64,000 nucleotides of DNA from Clostridium formicaceticum. GTDB lineage: Bacteria; Bacillota; Clostridia; Peptostreptococcales; Natronincolaceae. The position numbers were made by a program, and so were the translations under genes. Numbering within the stretch: the first letter of the stretch is position 1; each line of letters starts with the position of its first letter. The notes beneath the pieces were generated by a model. That model was not told where the DNA came from. It did no database searches and was given only the letters and a program-made list of their open reading frames with translations. The stretch lies in the NCBI RefSeq assembly GCF_001854185.1, contig NZ_CP017603.1, forward strand, positions 558,001 to 622,000, in the 5' to 3' direction. Below, piece after piece: positions 52,809 to 62,593 of this stretch.

Positions 52809-53939
52809 TTATTCTACAATAACATTTCTATAGTACCAGTTCATAGCACCTGTAATCTCTCCATCAGTAAGAACCTGACCTTCCTCACAAACTTTATTTC
52901 CTTGATTATCATAAAGCTCACCTTCAAATACTTTAAATGAACCATCTACAATCTTAGCCTTTGCTTCATCAATTTTTTCTCCTGTACCTTCTGCACAATT
53001 CTCTGAAAGAGGAGAAATGTCCACCATACCTTCTGCCATACCACCAAAGTAATTTTCAGCTGTCCAAGTTCCTTCCATAACAGCTTTTGCTGCCTGTGTA
53101 TAATATACCCCCCAATTCCAAATAGGTGCTGTTAGATGGGCCTTTGGAGCATCTTTTGTCATATCAGAGTTATAGCCAACACTCCACACACCTCTACTTT
53201 GGGCTGCAAGCTGAGGTGCAGTAGTATCTTGATGTTGGGTAATAACATCAGCACCAAGGTCTAACAAAGCTTCTGCTGCCTGTCCTTCTAAAGTAGGATC
53301 AAACCATGTGTTTGTAACCTTTACATAAATTTTTGCATCAGGATTCACAGATTCAACCCCCATTGCAAAAGCATTGATTCCTCCTGTAACCTCTGAGTTA
53401 TCTTGCCCCATCGCTGCTACATAACCAATCTTATTTGTTTCTGTTTTCAAACCTGCTGCAACTCCTGATAAGTAACGAGCTTCATAGATACGGCCAAAAT
53501 AGTTGTTGAAATTTTTACCGTTGCTCTTATATCCACTTGCATGTGAGAAAACAATATCTGGATATTCTTCCGCCATCTCTTCCATAGTATCCATATAACC
53601 CCAGCTTGTACCAAAAATAATTTTGCTACCTTCTTCAATGCATTCTTCAATGGCAGTTCTTGTAGCAACTGCATCACCATCAGCAATATTGTTTTTACGG
53701 ATAATCTGCGCATCAGATAAACCTAATGCTTGCTGCATCTGTACAATTCCCTGATCATGAGCAAAAGTATAGCCTGCACCTTCAGCAGGATCTCCGATAT
53801 GAATTACCCCTACTTTAAAATCCTCGGTACCTGTAGTAGTATCATCTCCACCTGCTGTTTCATTTGAACTGCATCCCACAACAGTAAAAATTAGTACTGC
53901 TGCTAAAAACAATGCCCATATTTTTTTACTCTTTTTCAT
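52809..53939 (-). CDS. BMP family nucleoside-binding lipoprotein (NupN/BmpA-like)
   Basis: About 376 residues from the ATG at 53939 (MKKSKK) after GGGGGG; 17 codons upstream are not needed. Lipobox VVGC near residue 22. BMP fold: FKVGVIHIGDPAEGAGYTFAHDQG, IIFGTSWGYMDTMEEMAEEYPDIVFSHASGYK, KIGYVAAMGQDNSEVTGGINAFAMGVE, VITQHQDTTAPQLAA and VGYNSDMTKDAPKAHL. It binds purine nucleosides outside the cell. First gene of the transporter operon. Confidence 0.9.
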   Translation of the reverse strand: MKKSKKIWALFLAAVLIFTVVGCSSNETAGGDDTTTGTEDFKVGVIHIGDPAEGAGYTFAHDQGIVQMQQALGLSDAQIIRKNNIADGDAVATRTAIEECIEEGSKIIFGTSWGYMDTMEEMAEEYPDIVFSHASGYKSNGKNFNNYFGRIYEARYLSGVAAGLKTETNKIGYVAAMGQDNSEVTGGINAFAMGVESVNPDAKIYVKVTNTWFDPTLEGQAAEALLDLGADVITQHQDTTAPQLAAQSRGVWSVGYNSDMTKDAPKAHLTAPIWNWGVYYTQAAKAVMEGTWTAENYFGGMAEGMVDISPLSENCAEGTGEKIDEAKAKIVDGSFKVFEGELYDNQGNKVCEEGQVLTDGEITGAMNWYYRNVIVE

Positions 53940-54116
53940 TTGGTTCCCCCCCATATTATAAAAACATCCATATAATAAAGCCAGTTTCATCTTAGAATGA
54001 TCACATACCTGTCAAAACACAGCTATATTTATTTTCCTTTTATATAGTCTGCAGTCTATATATGTATTCATTCTTTTATGAAACAGACCTATTAACACAA
54101 CTTGTCCACTTACAGG

Positions 54117-54140
54117 TATACGCCCTTAAATAGGCGTATA
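54117..54140. other. Small inverted repeat upstream of the BMP operon
   Basis: TATACGCC (54117-54124) and GGCGTATA (54133-54140) with an 8-nt centre, about 180 bp upstream of the lipoprotein start. It could be an operator or a leader hairpin. I looked for a purine riboswitch here and found none of its conserved parts. The rest of the gap 53940-54263 is AT-rich without a visible gene. Confidence 0.4.
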
Positions 54141-54263
54141 TTTATATGTTATCTTATTCACAAAGTTCATGTTATAATATTACCATTTTAAACCATAAAA
54201 TGATTTTTTTCAACAAATTTCTCAGAAAATTAATAAAATTATTAGAACATGCCTGTGTTCATA

Positions 54264-54313
54264 AAAATATCTCCCTTCATATCTATCGCTAAAGCGTTAA
54301 GCATAAGGGAGAT
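54264..54313 (-). terminator. Terminator after serC
   Basis: ATCTCCCTT (54269-54277) pairs with AAGGGAGAT (54305-54313), with a weaker inner stem, followed on the minus strand by ATTTTTAT. It lies just after the serC stop. Confidence 0.75.
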
Positions 54314-54329
54314 TGTCGTTAACCTTTTT

Positions 54330-55415
54330 CTATCTTCTATTTTCTCTTTCAAATTTTTTCATAAAATCAACTAAAGCTTCAACACCTTCTATTGGCATGG
54401 CATTATATATACTGGCCCTCATACCGCCAACAGTTCTATGACCTTTTAGATTTTCAAAGCCCAGTGCTTTGGCTTCTTTTACAAACTTAGCATCTAATTC
54501 CTCCGAACCAGTGACAAAAGGTATGTTCATTAAAGACCGATCTTTTTTTACAACGGTTCCTTTGAACATATTATTGGAATCAAGATAGTCATATAATATA
54601 GAGGCCTTTTCTTCATTAATTTTCTTCATAGCAGCTAGACCGCCTATATTTTGGATCCATTTAAATACTTTACCACATATATATATGCCATAGGCTGGCG
54701 GCGTGTTATATAATGAATCGTTATCTGCATGAATCTTATACCTTAACATCGTTGGAGTACCCGGTAATACATCCTCTGTAATCAAATCTTCACGAATGAT
54801 GACCACCACAACGCCTGCAGGCCCAATATTCTTTTGGACACCTGCAAAAATCACCCCATATTTAGATACATCTACTGGCTCAGATAGTATGTCTGATGAC
54901 ATGTCAGCTACTAATAGTTTATCTCCAACTTCTGGAAGCGCATTGTATTTTGTTCCATAGATTGTGTTGTTATGACATATATAAATATAATCTGCATCAT
55001 CAGAAATTTTCAAATTCTTTACCTCTGGGATATAGGAAAAAGTTTTATCTTCTGAGGAAGCAATAACATTTACTTTTCCATACATTTTTGCTTCAGCGAT
55101 GGCTCTTTTCGTCCATTGCCCTGTATGAATGTAGTCTGCAACTCTATTTTTCATTAGATTCATTGGAATCATTGCAAATTGTTGAGATGCCCCCCCCTGC
55201 AGAAACAGTACCTTATAATGATCTGGAATATTCATTAGCTCTCTTAATGTTTTTTCAGCATCTGCAATAATTTCTTCAAAAGCCTTAGAGCGATGGCTCA
55301 TCTCCATCACTGACATACCCGTACCCCGATAGTCTAACATCTCTTCTGCAGCTTCCCTCAACACCGCTTCTGGCAATACTGCTGGTCCTGCAGAAAAGTT
55401 ATATATTCTTCCCAT
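54330..55415 (-). CDS. serC: Phosphoserine aminotransferase SerC
   Basis: 361 residues, PLP class V. Landmarks are IYNFSAGPAVLPEAVL at the N-terminus, FLQGGASQQFAMIPMN, DMSSDILSEPVDVSKYGVIFAGVQKNIGPAG with the PLP-binding Lys, and HRTVGGMRASIYNAMP at the end. It makes phosphoserine from 3-phosphohydroxypyruvate and glutamate. serA and serB are not adjacent; the upstream partner is another aminotransferase 40 bp away. The start follows AAAGGAGG. Confidence 0.93.
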   Translation of the reverse strand: MGRIYNFSAGPAVLPEAVLREAAEEMLDYRGTGMSVMEMSHRSKAFEEIIADAEKTLRELMNIPDHYKVLFLQGGASQQFAMIPMNLMKNRVADYIHTGQWTKRAIAEAKMYGKVNVIASSEDKTFSYIPEVKNLKISDDADYIYICHNNTIYGTKYNALPEVGDKLLVADMSSDILSEPVDVSKYGVIFAGVQKNIGPAGVVVVIIREDLITEDVLPGTPTMLRYKIHADNDSLYNTPPAYGIYICGKVFKWIQNIGGLAAMKKINEEKASILYDYLDSNNMFKGTVVKKDRSLMNIPFVTGSEELDAKFVKEAKALGFENLKGHRTVGGMRASIYNAMPIEGVEALVDFMKKFERENRR

Positions 55416-55455
55416 AAAACAAGCTTCCTCCTTTAATGATTACAGTGTACTTTCC

Positions 55456-56637
55456 CTACTTAAATTCCGCCGCCAATTTAGCAAAGGCATCGATGGAATT
55501 TTCAATCATATCAAATTTTACACAGTAGGAAATTCTAAAGTATCCAGGGCACCCAAAACCAGTTCCTGGTACCAGCAATAAATTGTATTTTAGTGCACGC
55601 TTCACAAACGCTATATCATCCTCCATAAAGGCTTTAGGAAAGAGATAAAATGCCCCCTGTGGTTTAACACATTCAAATCCAAGTCTTGTAAAATGATCAT
55701 ACAGAAAATCTCTTCTCTTTTTGTAGGCTTCAACATCTACCTTTGCTTCTAAAGCATCTCCTACAACTTTTTGAAACAATCCCGGAGCATTCACAAAACC
55801 AAGCGTACGGTTGCAGAAGGTTAATGCATCTACTAACATATCTACCTTTTCTATTTTGCTGCTTACAGCAATGTAGCCAATTCTTTCTCCAGCTAGCCCA
55901 AGAGACTTACTAAAGGAATTAATAATGATACCGTTCTTGAAAATCGAAAGTATACTTGGTACCTTGAAGTTATCATAAACAATCTCACCATAGGGTTCAT
56001 CAGAGATTACAAATATCGTTGCATTATATTCTTTTTCTTTTCTTTCTATGACTTCAGCAATAGCCCTTAACTTTTCTTCTCGATAAATAACACCTGTAGG
56101 ATTGTTGGGATTATTAATAATCACCGCCTTTGTTTTTGGTGTAATCGCATCTTCAAAGGCTCTCAAATCTGGCTCGAAGGTAGTTACATCCGGTGGAACA
56201 ACAACGGTTTTTCCACCATGGTTGTCTGCATAAAAGCTATATTCCACAAAATATGGCGCAAAAACGATAACTTCTTCTTCAGGATTAAGAATGGATTTTA
56301 AAACAACATTTAATCCCCCTGCAGCACCAACTGTCATCACCACATTTTGCTGTGTCAATGTAACACCACTTTGGTTCTTTAGAGACTTGGCTATCTTTTC
56401 TCTTACCTCAGGAAATCCTGCATTGTTCATGTATCTATGTAGCCCTTTTTCTTCGCTTAATACATATTTTTTCAGAGCCTCCGTAACCTCTACAGGAGGT
56501 TCCGCATAAGGATTCCCTAAACTAAAATCATATACCTTATCAGCACCGTATTTTTGTGCAAGCTTTGCCCCTTCCTCAAACATCGCCCTGATCCACGAAG
56601 ATCTACTTAAATTATTTACTATTTTTTCTGATATCAT
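55456..56637 (-). CDS. Class I/II PLP-dependent aminotransferase
   Basis: About 393 residues from the ATG at 56637 after CAGGAGG. Fold type I: MTVGAAGGLNVVLKSI, IINNPNNPTGVIY, VISDEPYGEIVYD, and SFSKSLGLAGERIGYIA with the PLP Lys, then YFRISYCV with the substrate-carboxylate Arg. The family includes aspartate, alanine and branched-chain-related enzymes, so the substrate is open. It is cotranscribed with serC. A terminator separates it from the PanB genes upstream. Confidence 0.88.
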   Translation of the reverse strand: MISEKIVNNLSRSSWIRAMFEEGAKLAQKYGADKVYDFSLGNPYAEPPVEVTEALKKYVLSEEKGLHRYMNNAGFPEVREKIAKSLKNQSGVTLTQQNVVMTVGAAGGLNVVLKSILNPEEEVIVFAPYFVEYSFYADNHGGKTVVVPPDVTTFEPDLRAFEDAITPKTKAVIINNPNNPTGVIYREEKLRAIAEVIERKEKEYNATIFVISDEPYGEIVYDNFKVPSILSIFKNGIIINSFSKSLGLAGERIGYIAVSSKIEKVDMLVDALTFCNRTLGFVNAPGLFQKVVGDALEAKVDVEAYKKRRDFLYDHFTRLGFECVKPQGAFYLFPKAFMEDDIAFVKRALKYNLLLVPGTGFGCPGYFRISYCVKFDMIENSIDAFAKLAAEFK

Positions 56638-56726
56638 ATCTTTCCTCCTGATTCTCATACAATTTTCTTTATTAGTCTTATTGTAATATAAATTCTCTTT
56701 TAATGCTATGATTTATGTGAATTATC

Positions 56727-56810
56727 TATAAAATGAGACTTCATTCAAGGGAGTTTTTACTCCCACTAAATTATAGGCAAATTTACTTCGAGGATGTAGT
56801 GTAAGTAGGT
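56727..56810 (+). repeat. Interspersed repeat R1, copy c (partial)
   Basis: Begins ATAAAATGAGACTTCATTC and continues through GGGAGTTTTTACTCCC to the TTACTTCGAGGATGTAGTG block found in copy b as TTATTTCGAGGATGTATTG. The middle part of copies a and b is missing, and the right end decays. It lies between the aminotransferase gene start and the PanB terminator. Confidence 0.65.
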
Positions 56811-56862
56811 TGCTATTTAATATTCCTATTTTTCATTAGTATATTCGATGTTTTTTCACATG

Positions 56863-56918
56863 AAAAAATCCCCTTAAAGCAGATAGTTTTCAGTTTTTCC
56901 TATCTGCTTTAAAGGGGA
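56863..56918 (-). terminator. Terminator after the first PanB gene
   Basis: An 18-bp stem (56869-56886 with 56900-56918, one bulged A) and six T on the minus strand, 22 bp after the panB stop. It marks the end of the TRAP-ilvD-iclR-panB-panB operon. Confidence 0.9.
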
Positions 56919-56939
56919 GGATATCAGCTGTTTTTTATT

Positions 56940-57797
56940 TTAAGCATTCTTTTCTAACAGGTTTAAAAACTCTTTTTCTTCCTCTGCCTTCATATTATAA
57001 GTATGTTCTCCATCAATCGGGAAGTTTTTCTCTTTTACTTCTTTATAATATTCTTTAAAGGCATTTGTCATGATTTCATTCACATTGGCATATTGTTTTA
57101 CAAACTTTGGCGTAAAATTATCATATAGTCCAATCATATCCGCATAGATTAGTAATTGTCCATGGGTATAAGATCCAGCACCAATACCTAAAATAGGGAT
57201 ACCGCTTCTTTCAGTAATCGCCTTACCTACAGGAGCTGGTACACCTTCTACCAGGATACTGAAGGCACCTGCTTCTTCAATTCTTTTGGCTTCATTGACA
57301 ATGTTTACTGCAGCCTGAGCACTTTTACCCTGTGCTTTGTAGCCACCCTGTTGTCCCATAAACTGCGGTGTTAATCCAATGTGTCCCATCACAAGAATAC
57401 CAGCATCATTGATGGCTTTTATTCTACCAGCTATTTCTGGACCGCCGCCTTCTAGTTTAACTGCATCACAGCCACCTTCTTTAATTAATCTTCCTGCATT
57501 CTCTACAGCCTGTTGATTAGAAATTTGATAAGACATATAGGTCATATCCCCAACAATAAATGTATCAGGAGCACCACGGCGAACAGCTTTGCAGTGATGA
57601 ATCATATCTTCTAAGGTTACTGGTAGGGTTGTATCATAGCCCAAGGATACCATCCCTAATGAATCTCCAACTAAAAGCATCTCTACCCCTGCTTTTTCCA
57701 TCATTTTTGCAGTTAGATAGTCATAAGCAGTAAGATAGGTTATTTTTTCTCCTTCTGCCACCATTTTGTGAAAGTCATGAATCGATTTTTTTGCCAT
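56940..57797 (-). CDS. panB: 3-methyl-2-oxobutanoate hydroxymethyltransferase (PanB), copy 1
   Basis: About 285 residues from the ATG at 57797 after AAAGGATGG. Family motifs: YDYLTAKMMEKAGVEMLLVGDSLGM with metal Asp, VGDMTYMSYQ with the second Asp, VKLEGG, MGHIGLTPQ, LVEGVPAP with catalytic Glu, and GIGAGSYTHGQLLIYADMIGL. Close to canonical PanB, which adds a hydroxymethyl group from methylene-THF to 2-oxoisovalerate. The neighbours are a TRAP transporter, IlvD and IclR and not panC/panD, so it may run in a degradative pathway. Confidence 0.88.
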   Translation of the reverse strand: MAKKSIHDFHKMVAEGEKITYLTAYDYLTAKMMEKAGVEMLLVGDSLGMVSLGYDTTLPVTLEDMIHHCKAVRRGAPDTFIVGDMTYMSYQISNQQAVENAGRLIKEGGCDAVKLEGGGPEIAGRIKAINDAGILVMGHIGLTPQFMGQQGGYKAQGKSAQAAVNIVNEAKRIEEAGAFSILVEGVPAPVGKAITERSGIPILGIGAGSYTHGQLLIYADMIGLYDNFTPKFVKQYANVNEIMTNAFKEYYKEVKEKNFPIDGEHTYNMKAEEEKEFLNLLEKNA

Positions 57798-57868
57798 TCT
57801 AAACACCATCCTTTTGATTTTAGTAACTTAAATTATGTAAAAAGTCTATCAACAAGCTTCTATCCAAA

Positions 57869-58702
57869 TTAGTACAGCTTTTTCAACTCATCATCCTTCA
57901 TTGTAAATCCATGTTTGGGTTCTGGATATACACCACTATCAATTTCGCTGCACCATGTATTGAATATATCTAGCATCTGGCTTCCTAGTTGTCCATATTG
58001 CTTTACAAACTTAGGAACAAATTTATCAAAGATGCCTACTAAATCATAAGCATTTAGATTTTGTGCTGTAGTATGTGGCCCTCCCCCAACACCGATTGTT
58101 GGAATGCTTATTTTCTCATCAATAATTTTTACTAATGGGGTAGGAATGCACTCCAATACAATTGCAAAAGCACCTGCCTTTTCTAATGCGATTGCTTCAT
58201 CAATAAGTCTTTGTGCCCCCTCTTCACTTTTCCCTTGCACTTTAAATCCACCTACCATAGAAGCTGTTTGTGGTGTCAAACCGATGTGAGCTATTACGGG
58301 AATGCCTGCATCTACAACTGCTTTTACCTTGTCTACAATTGTAAGACCACCCTCCATTTTTACACAGTCAGCGCCACTTTTAAGCAATTGCCCAGCATTT
58401 CTAATCGCTTCTTTTTCACATGCTTGGTAAGCTAAAAAGGGCATATCTCCTACGATAAAGGTATTGGGTGCCCCTCTTCTCACCAGCTTTACATGATAAA
58501 TCATATCTTCAATATTTACTGGCACTGTGCTATCATGACCTTGAATAACCATACCAAGCGAGTCCCCTACTAATATTAATTCTGCACTTGATTTATCAAT
58601 AATAGAAGCCATTGGATAGTCATAGGCGGTAATCATTTTAAACTTTTCACCTTTTACTTTTTTCTCTTGTAATTCTGGAATTGTTATTTTTTGCTTACTC
58701 AT
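57869..58702 (-). CDS. panB: PanB-like hydroxymethyltransferase, copy 2 (diverged)
   Basis: About 277 residues from the ATG at 58702. It keeps GDSLGM, GDMPFLAYQ, VKMEGG, AHIGLTPQ and the Glu in LECIPTP. The GIGAGxxxDGQ-type loop, however, reads GVGGGPHTTAQNLNAYDLVGI, losing the usual Gly before Gln. It differs from copy 1 along its whole length, so this is not a recent duplication. The substrate is probably another 2-oxo acid, or the two may form a mixed complex. It lies 71 bp upstream of copy 1. Confidence 0.82.
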   Translation of the reverse strand: MSKQKITIPELQEKKVKGEKFKMITAYDYPMASIIDKSSAELILVGDSLGMVIQGHDSTVPVNIEDMIYHVKLVRRGAPNTFIVGDMPFLAYQACEKEAIRNAGQLLKSGADCVKMEGGLTIVDKVKAVVDAGIPVIAHIGLTPQTASMVGGFKVQGKSEEGAQRLIDEAIALEKAGAFAIVLECIPTPLVKIIDEKISIPTIGVGGGPHTTAQNLNAYDLVGIFDKFVPKFVKQYGQLGSQMLDIFNTWCSEIDSGVYPEPKHGFTMKDDELKKLY

Positions 58703-58742
58703 TTTCTCACACATCCTTTTCTTAAATATTTTGATGATTAAT

Positions 58743-59537
58743 TTATTCTTCTGATCCTTCTAGTGTCTTCGACAACTTAGGCTGACAACCTAATTTTTGA
58801 GATATATCTGAGGTAACCTCTATAAGGGTTTTAATAATTTCCTGCTGTATTTCCTGCGTCATTCTAAAGACAGGCCCTGCCACACTGATGGCAGCAAGGG
58901 GTTTACTATTACAATCAAATATTGGTGCCGCAATACAGTGTAACCCTAGCTCCAACTCTTCACTATCCTCTGCATACCCTTGCTCCTGTACTTTCTTTAA
59001 ATGCTCTATCAATTGATTTTTCTTAACGATCGTGTGCTCTGTACACTTGGTAAGCTTCGTTCTATCAAGCACACTCTTTATTTCGTGCTCATCTAAATTA
59101 GCTAAAATTGCTTTACCTACCCCGGTGCAAAACAATGGTAACCGTTCCCCTACTCTTGAGCAAATTCTCATAGAGTGGGGACTTTCAATTTTGTCTAGGT
59201 AAAGGACATGGCAATCGTCACGAATAACTAAATGTACAGTTTCTTTATAATGATTAGCTAATTGTTCTAAATAAGGACTAGCTATTTCTTTCAAATCAAT
59301 TTTTACCTTTGTTCCCAAACGAAACAGTTCAATGCCCAGCTTATACTTCTCATTGACTGCACTTCGCTCTAGCAGTTTATAGGCTTCTAATGTAGCTATT
59401 AATCCATATGTAGTACTTTTATGAAGATCCATCAACTTGCTGACTTCTGTCACACCTAGCTCTCCATGTTCAGCAAAACATTTTAAAACCTCTACGGCTC
59501 TTCCTACCGATTGAAGAATTCCCTTCGTTGTATTCAT
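58743..59537 (-). CDS. IclR family transcriptional regulator
   Basis: 264 residues. N-terminal winged helix (about 8-70; LGVTEVSKLMDLHKSTTYGLIATLEAY) and C-terminal IclR effector domain (VHLVIRDDCHVLYLDKIESPHSMR, LPLFCTGVGKAILANLDE, GLHCIAAPIFD, AAISVAGPVFRM). Such regulators usually sense an organic acid substrate. It sits inside the operon between ilvD and the PanB genes, so it probably controls this operon. Confidence 0.9.
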   Translation of the reverse strand: MNTTKGILQSVGRAVEVLKCFAEHGELGVTEVSKLMDLHKSTTYGLIATLEAYKLLERSAVNEKYKLGIELFRLGTKVKIDLKEIASPYLEQLANHYKETVHLVIRDDCHVLYLDKIESPHSMRICSRVGERLPLFCTGVGKAILANLDEHEIKSVLDRTKLTKCTEHTIVKKNQLIEHLKKVQEQGYAEDSEELELGLHCIAAPIFDCNSKPLAAISVAGPVFRMTQEIQQEIIKTLIEVTSDISQKLGCQPKLSKTLEGSEE

Positions 59538-59576
59538 AACGATTCTCCCTCCATCCTTACGATATTCATGATTCTT

Positions 59577-61235
59577 CTATCTTTTAAAGATGGCTCCTGT
59601 CATGGCAGAATCCACTAATTTTGAATATCTATCTAAATAACTTCCTTTCTTTACAGGTGGCTTTTCCATTACCCAATTTTCTTTTCTCTTGGCTAGCTCT
59701 TCATCACTGACTTCTAGAGTGAGTATTCCCTTTGGTATATCTATACTGATGATGTCTCCATTTTCTATCAATGCTATTGGCCCACCGTCAGCTGCTTCTG
59801 GAGAAATATGTCCAATAGCTGCCCCTCTTGTAGCACCTGAAAATCTTCCGTCTGTTATAAGAGCTACTTTTTCACCTAAGCCCATACCAATGATAGCAGA
59901 TGTAGGGGATAGCATTTCCCTCATACCTGGACCACCTTTTGGCCCTTCATAACGAATAACAACTACCTCACCTTCAACAACCTCACCACCGTAGATGGCT
60001 TTTACAGCATCTTCTTCTTTATTAAAGACTCTTGCTGGACCTTTGTGTACTAACATCTTAGGCAGTACTGCTGCCTTTTTACAAACAGATCCATCCGGTG
60101 CTAAATTACCATATAATAAAGAAATGCCTCCTGTCTCTGAATAAGGATTGTCCATTGAACGAATAACATCTGTATTTGTCACCTTTGCATTGGCTACATT
60201 CTCTGATATTTTTTTGCCAGTTGCTGTTAAGGCATCTTGCAACAATCCAGCCTCCATCAGTTGTCCCATCAATGCTGTAATTCCACCTGCTCTATGTAAA
60301 TCTGCTGGGAAATGTGCTCCAGCTGGCTTTAGCTTTACTAAATGAGGTGTTTTGGCACATACTTCCTCCACCATCTTCATATCAAATTCCACTTCTGCTT
60401 CATTTGCCACTGCTGGTAAGTGAATCAATGTATTACTAGAACCACCGATGGCCATGTCTACTACTAATGCATTATAAAAGGCCTCTTTGGTTAAAATATC
60501 TTTAGGTGTTATGTTTTTCTCATAAAGTTCCATAATCTTCATGCCGGTTTCTTTTGCCAAAGCAATCCTTCTTCCTGATGTAGCAGGGATCGTGCTTCCC
60601 GGTAAGGTTAAACCTAGAGCTTCTGATAAGAAGTTCATAGAGTTGGCTGTTCCTAAAATGTTACATGCGCCACATCCTGGTAATGCATTTTGTTCAAACT
60701 CAGCCAGTTCTTCCTTCGTCATAAGCTCTCTTTGTACTAAACCTTGGGCCTCCATCAAATCTGTATAGCCCACCTCTTCTCCACAATGGAAGCCTGTCTG
60801 CATTGGGCCCCCACTAATCATAATAGCAGGAATATTTAACCTAGCTGCAGCCATAAGCATACCAGGTGTGATTTTATCACATTCTGTTATTAGTACCATG
60901 GCATCATAGGAATGACCATTCACCATACATTCAATAGAATCACATATCAACTCTCTACTGGCTAAAGGGTAATGCATGCCATAGTTACCTTGGGCAATAC
61001 CATCACACAAGGCAATGGTTGGAAATTCAATAGGTGTTCCCCCTGCTGCTAGGATTCCCTCCTTTACTGCTTTTGCTATAGTATCTAGATGTACATGGCC
61101 AGGCATTGTCTCATTGTGACTATTTACAACAGCGACTAACGGCTTGTCTAATTGTTCTGGTAAATAACCCATAGCATAGTATAAGGCTCTATGGGTTGCT
61201 CTTTCTAAACCTTTTGTTGTGGTATGACTTCTCAT
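59577..61235 (-). CDS. ilvD: IlvD/Edd family dehydratase (dihydroxy-acid dehydratase-like)
   Basis: 552 residues. Landmarks are [71 protein letters not shown] with a cluster Cys, and [23 protein letters not shown]. IlvD makes 2-oxoisovalerate for valine, but relatives dehydrate sugar acids. The place between TRAP genes and IclR, with no ilvB/C/E, points to breakdown of an imported dihydroxy or sugar acid. The ribosome binding site is AAAGGAGG. Confidence 0.88.
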   Translation of the reverse strand: MRSHTTTKGLERATHRALYYAMGYLPEQLDKPLVAVVNSHNETMPGHVHLDTIAKAVKEGILAAGGTPIEFPTIALCDGIAQGNYGMHYPLASRELICDSIECMVNGHSYDAMVLITECDKITPGMLMAAARLNIPAIMISGGPMQTGFHCGEEVGYTDLMEAQGLVQRELMTKEELAEFEQNALPGCGACNILGTANSMNFLSEALGLTLPGSTIPATSGRRIALAKETGMKIMELYEKNITPKDILTKEAFYNALVVDMAIGGSSNTLIHLPAVANEAEVEFDMKMVEEVCAKTPHLVKLKPAGAHFPADLHRAGGITALMGQLMEAGLLQDALTATGKKISENVANAKVTNTDVIRSMDNPYSETGGISLLYGNLAPDGSVCKKAAVLPKMLVHKGPARVFNKEEDAVKAIYGGEVVEGEVVVIRYEGPKGGPGMREMLSPTSAIIGMGLGEKVALITDGRFSGATRGAAIGHISPEAADGGPIALIENGDIISIDIPKGILTLEVSDEELAKRKENWVMEKPPVKKGSYLDRYSKLVDSAMTGAIFKR

Positions 61236-61315
61236 GATAGTTCCTCCTTTAATGTTTTATATACTTATCCTTTAACTTAAATAAATCCAGTGTGCTAATT
61301 TACGATTCAACCCCA

Positions 61316-62593
61316 TTAACTTAAAACACTTGGTAACCACATAATAATATCTGAAAAATAAGTTAGTAGTAACAAAACCAGTGTTTCTGCAAATAAAAAC
61401 GGAAGAATTCTTTTACTAATCTGTTCCAGGGTTATTTTTGAGATTTCAGTGGCTACGAATAAGTTTACTGCCATAGGTGGTGTGATCATTCCTATAGAAG
61501 TATTAATAATCATAATGATTCCTAGTGCAACTGGATGAATGCCTAATTGTGCAGCTAATGGTAATAGCATAGGTGTCATTAATAAAATAATAGATTGTGT
61601 CTCTAAAAAGCATCCTAAAAGCAATAGAACGACATTAATCATAAACAGTATTAAGAACCTGTTTTGCAGTGTTCCTAACATGGTCTGCGCAATTTGTGTT
61701 GGTAAGCCTGCACTAGTCATCAACCAGGAGAAGGGGGCAGATAAAGCCACAATAAATAACACAACAGCTGTACTGGTGGCAGACTTAGAAAAAATCTTTG
61801 GTAAATCTTTATAGCTTATTTCTTTATAAATATATCGGCTAACAATCAACGCATAGATACAAGAAACTGACGAGGCTTCTGTTGGGGTGAAAATTCCGCC
61901 ATAGATGCCACCTAATATGATTACAGGCATCAATAGTGCCCAAATAGCATCTTTGAAGGCCAAACCAAATGCCTTCAGGCTAAATATACTTTGATCTTTT
62001 TCTTCATACTGTCTACAGGTGATAATGCTGGTGATAATAATGCCACTTGCCAATAATAAACCTGGAATAATCCCTGCTATAAACATCGTACCAACAGATA
62101 CTGAAGCTGTTACCCCATAGGTAACCATAGAAATACTTGGAGGAATAATTACCCCTAAAGTACCAGAAGATGCAGCAATAGCTGCCGCTTTATCCTTGGG
62201 ATATCCTACCTTCACCATTTCTGGAACCATCAACCCCCCAATTGCAGCTACAGTAGCGGGATTCGAACCGGATATAGCCCCAAAAAAGGCTGAAGCTGCA
62301 GTGGTAATAATTGCTAAGCTGGCGGGTAGTTTTCCTAAAATCATTTTTGAGAAACTGATAAGTCTTTTGGAGATTCCTCCTTTTTCCATCAAATTCCCGG
62401 CTAATATAAAGAAAGGAACTGCCATAAAGGGAAAGTTATCTACCGCCGTAAACATTCTTTGAACAATCACCAGCAAAGGTGTAAAAGCGTCGCTTGTATA
62501 TAGGGCTACTAGTACCGCTACCCCCATGGATATTGCGATAGGTACAGTCAGCAATAACATCAAAAATAATGTTCCAAATAATGCTACTGTCAA
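61316..62593 (-). CDS. dctM: TRAP transporter large membrane subunit DctM
   Basis: 425 residues with about 12 membrane segments. Landmarks are FTAVDNFPFMAVPFFILAGNLMEKGGISKR, FFGAISGSNPATVAAIGGLMVPEM, SSGTLGVIIPPSISMVTYG and LLGCFLETQSIILLMTPMLLP. TTG start immediately after the DctQ stop, with AGGGGTGAG as ribosome binding site. It transports an organic acid with Na+. Confidence 0.93.
   Translation of the reverse strand: MTVALFGTLFLMLLLTVPIAISMGVAVLVALYTSDAFTPLLVIVQRMFTAVDNFPFMAVPFFILAGNLMEKGGISKRLISFSKMILGKLPASLAIITTAASAFFGAISGSNPATVAAIGGLMVPEMVKVGYPKDKAAAIAASSGTLGVIIPPSISMVTYGVTASVSVGTMFIAGIIPGLLLASGIIITSIITCRQYEEKDQSIFSLKAFGLAFKDAIWALLMPVIILGGIYGGIFTPTEASSVSCIYALIVSRYIYKEISYKDLPKIFSKSATSTAVVLFIVALSAPFSWLMTSAGLPTQIAQTMLGTLQNRFLILFMINVVLLLLGCFLETQSIILLMTPMLLPLAAQLGIHPVALGIIMIINTSIGMITPPMAVNLFVATEISKITLEQISKRILPFLFAETLVLLLLTYFSDIIMWLPSVLS

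Noticed and set aside
53990-54200. Possible purine riboswitch before the nucleoside transporter
   Set aside because: Searched the minus strand for the conserved junction and loop sequences and found none; only a small inverted repeat is present.
56940-58702. The two PanB genes as a recent tandem duplication
   Set aside because: They differ along their whole length and in the substrate loop, so they are old paralogues.
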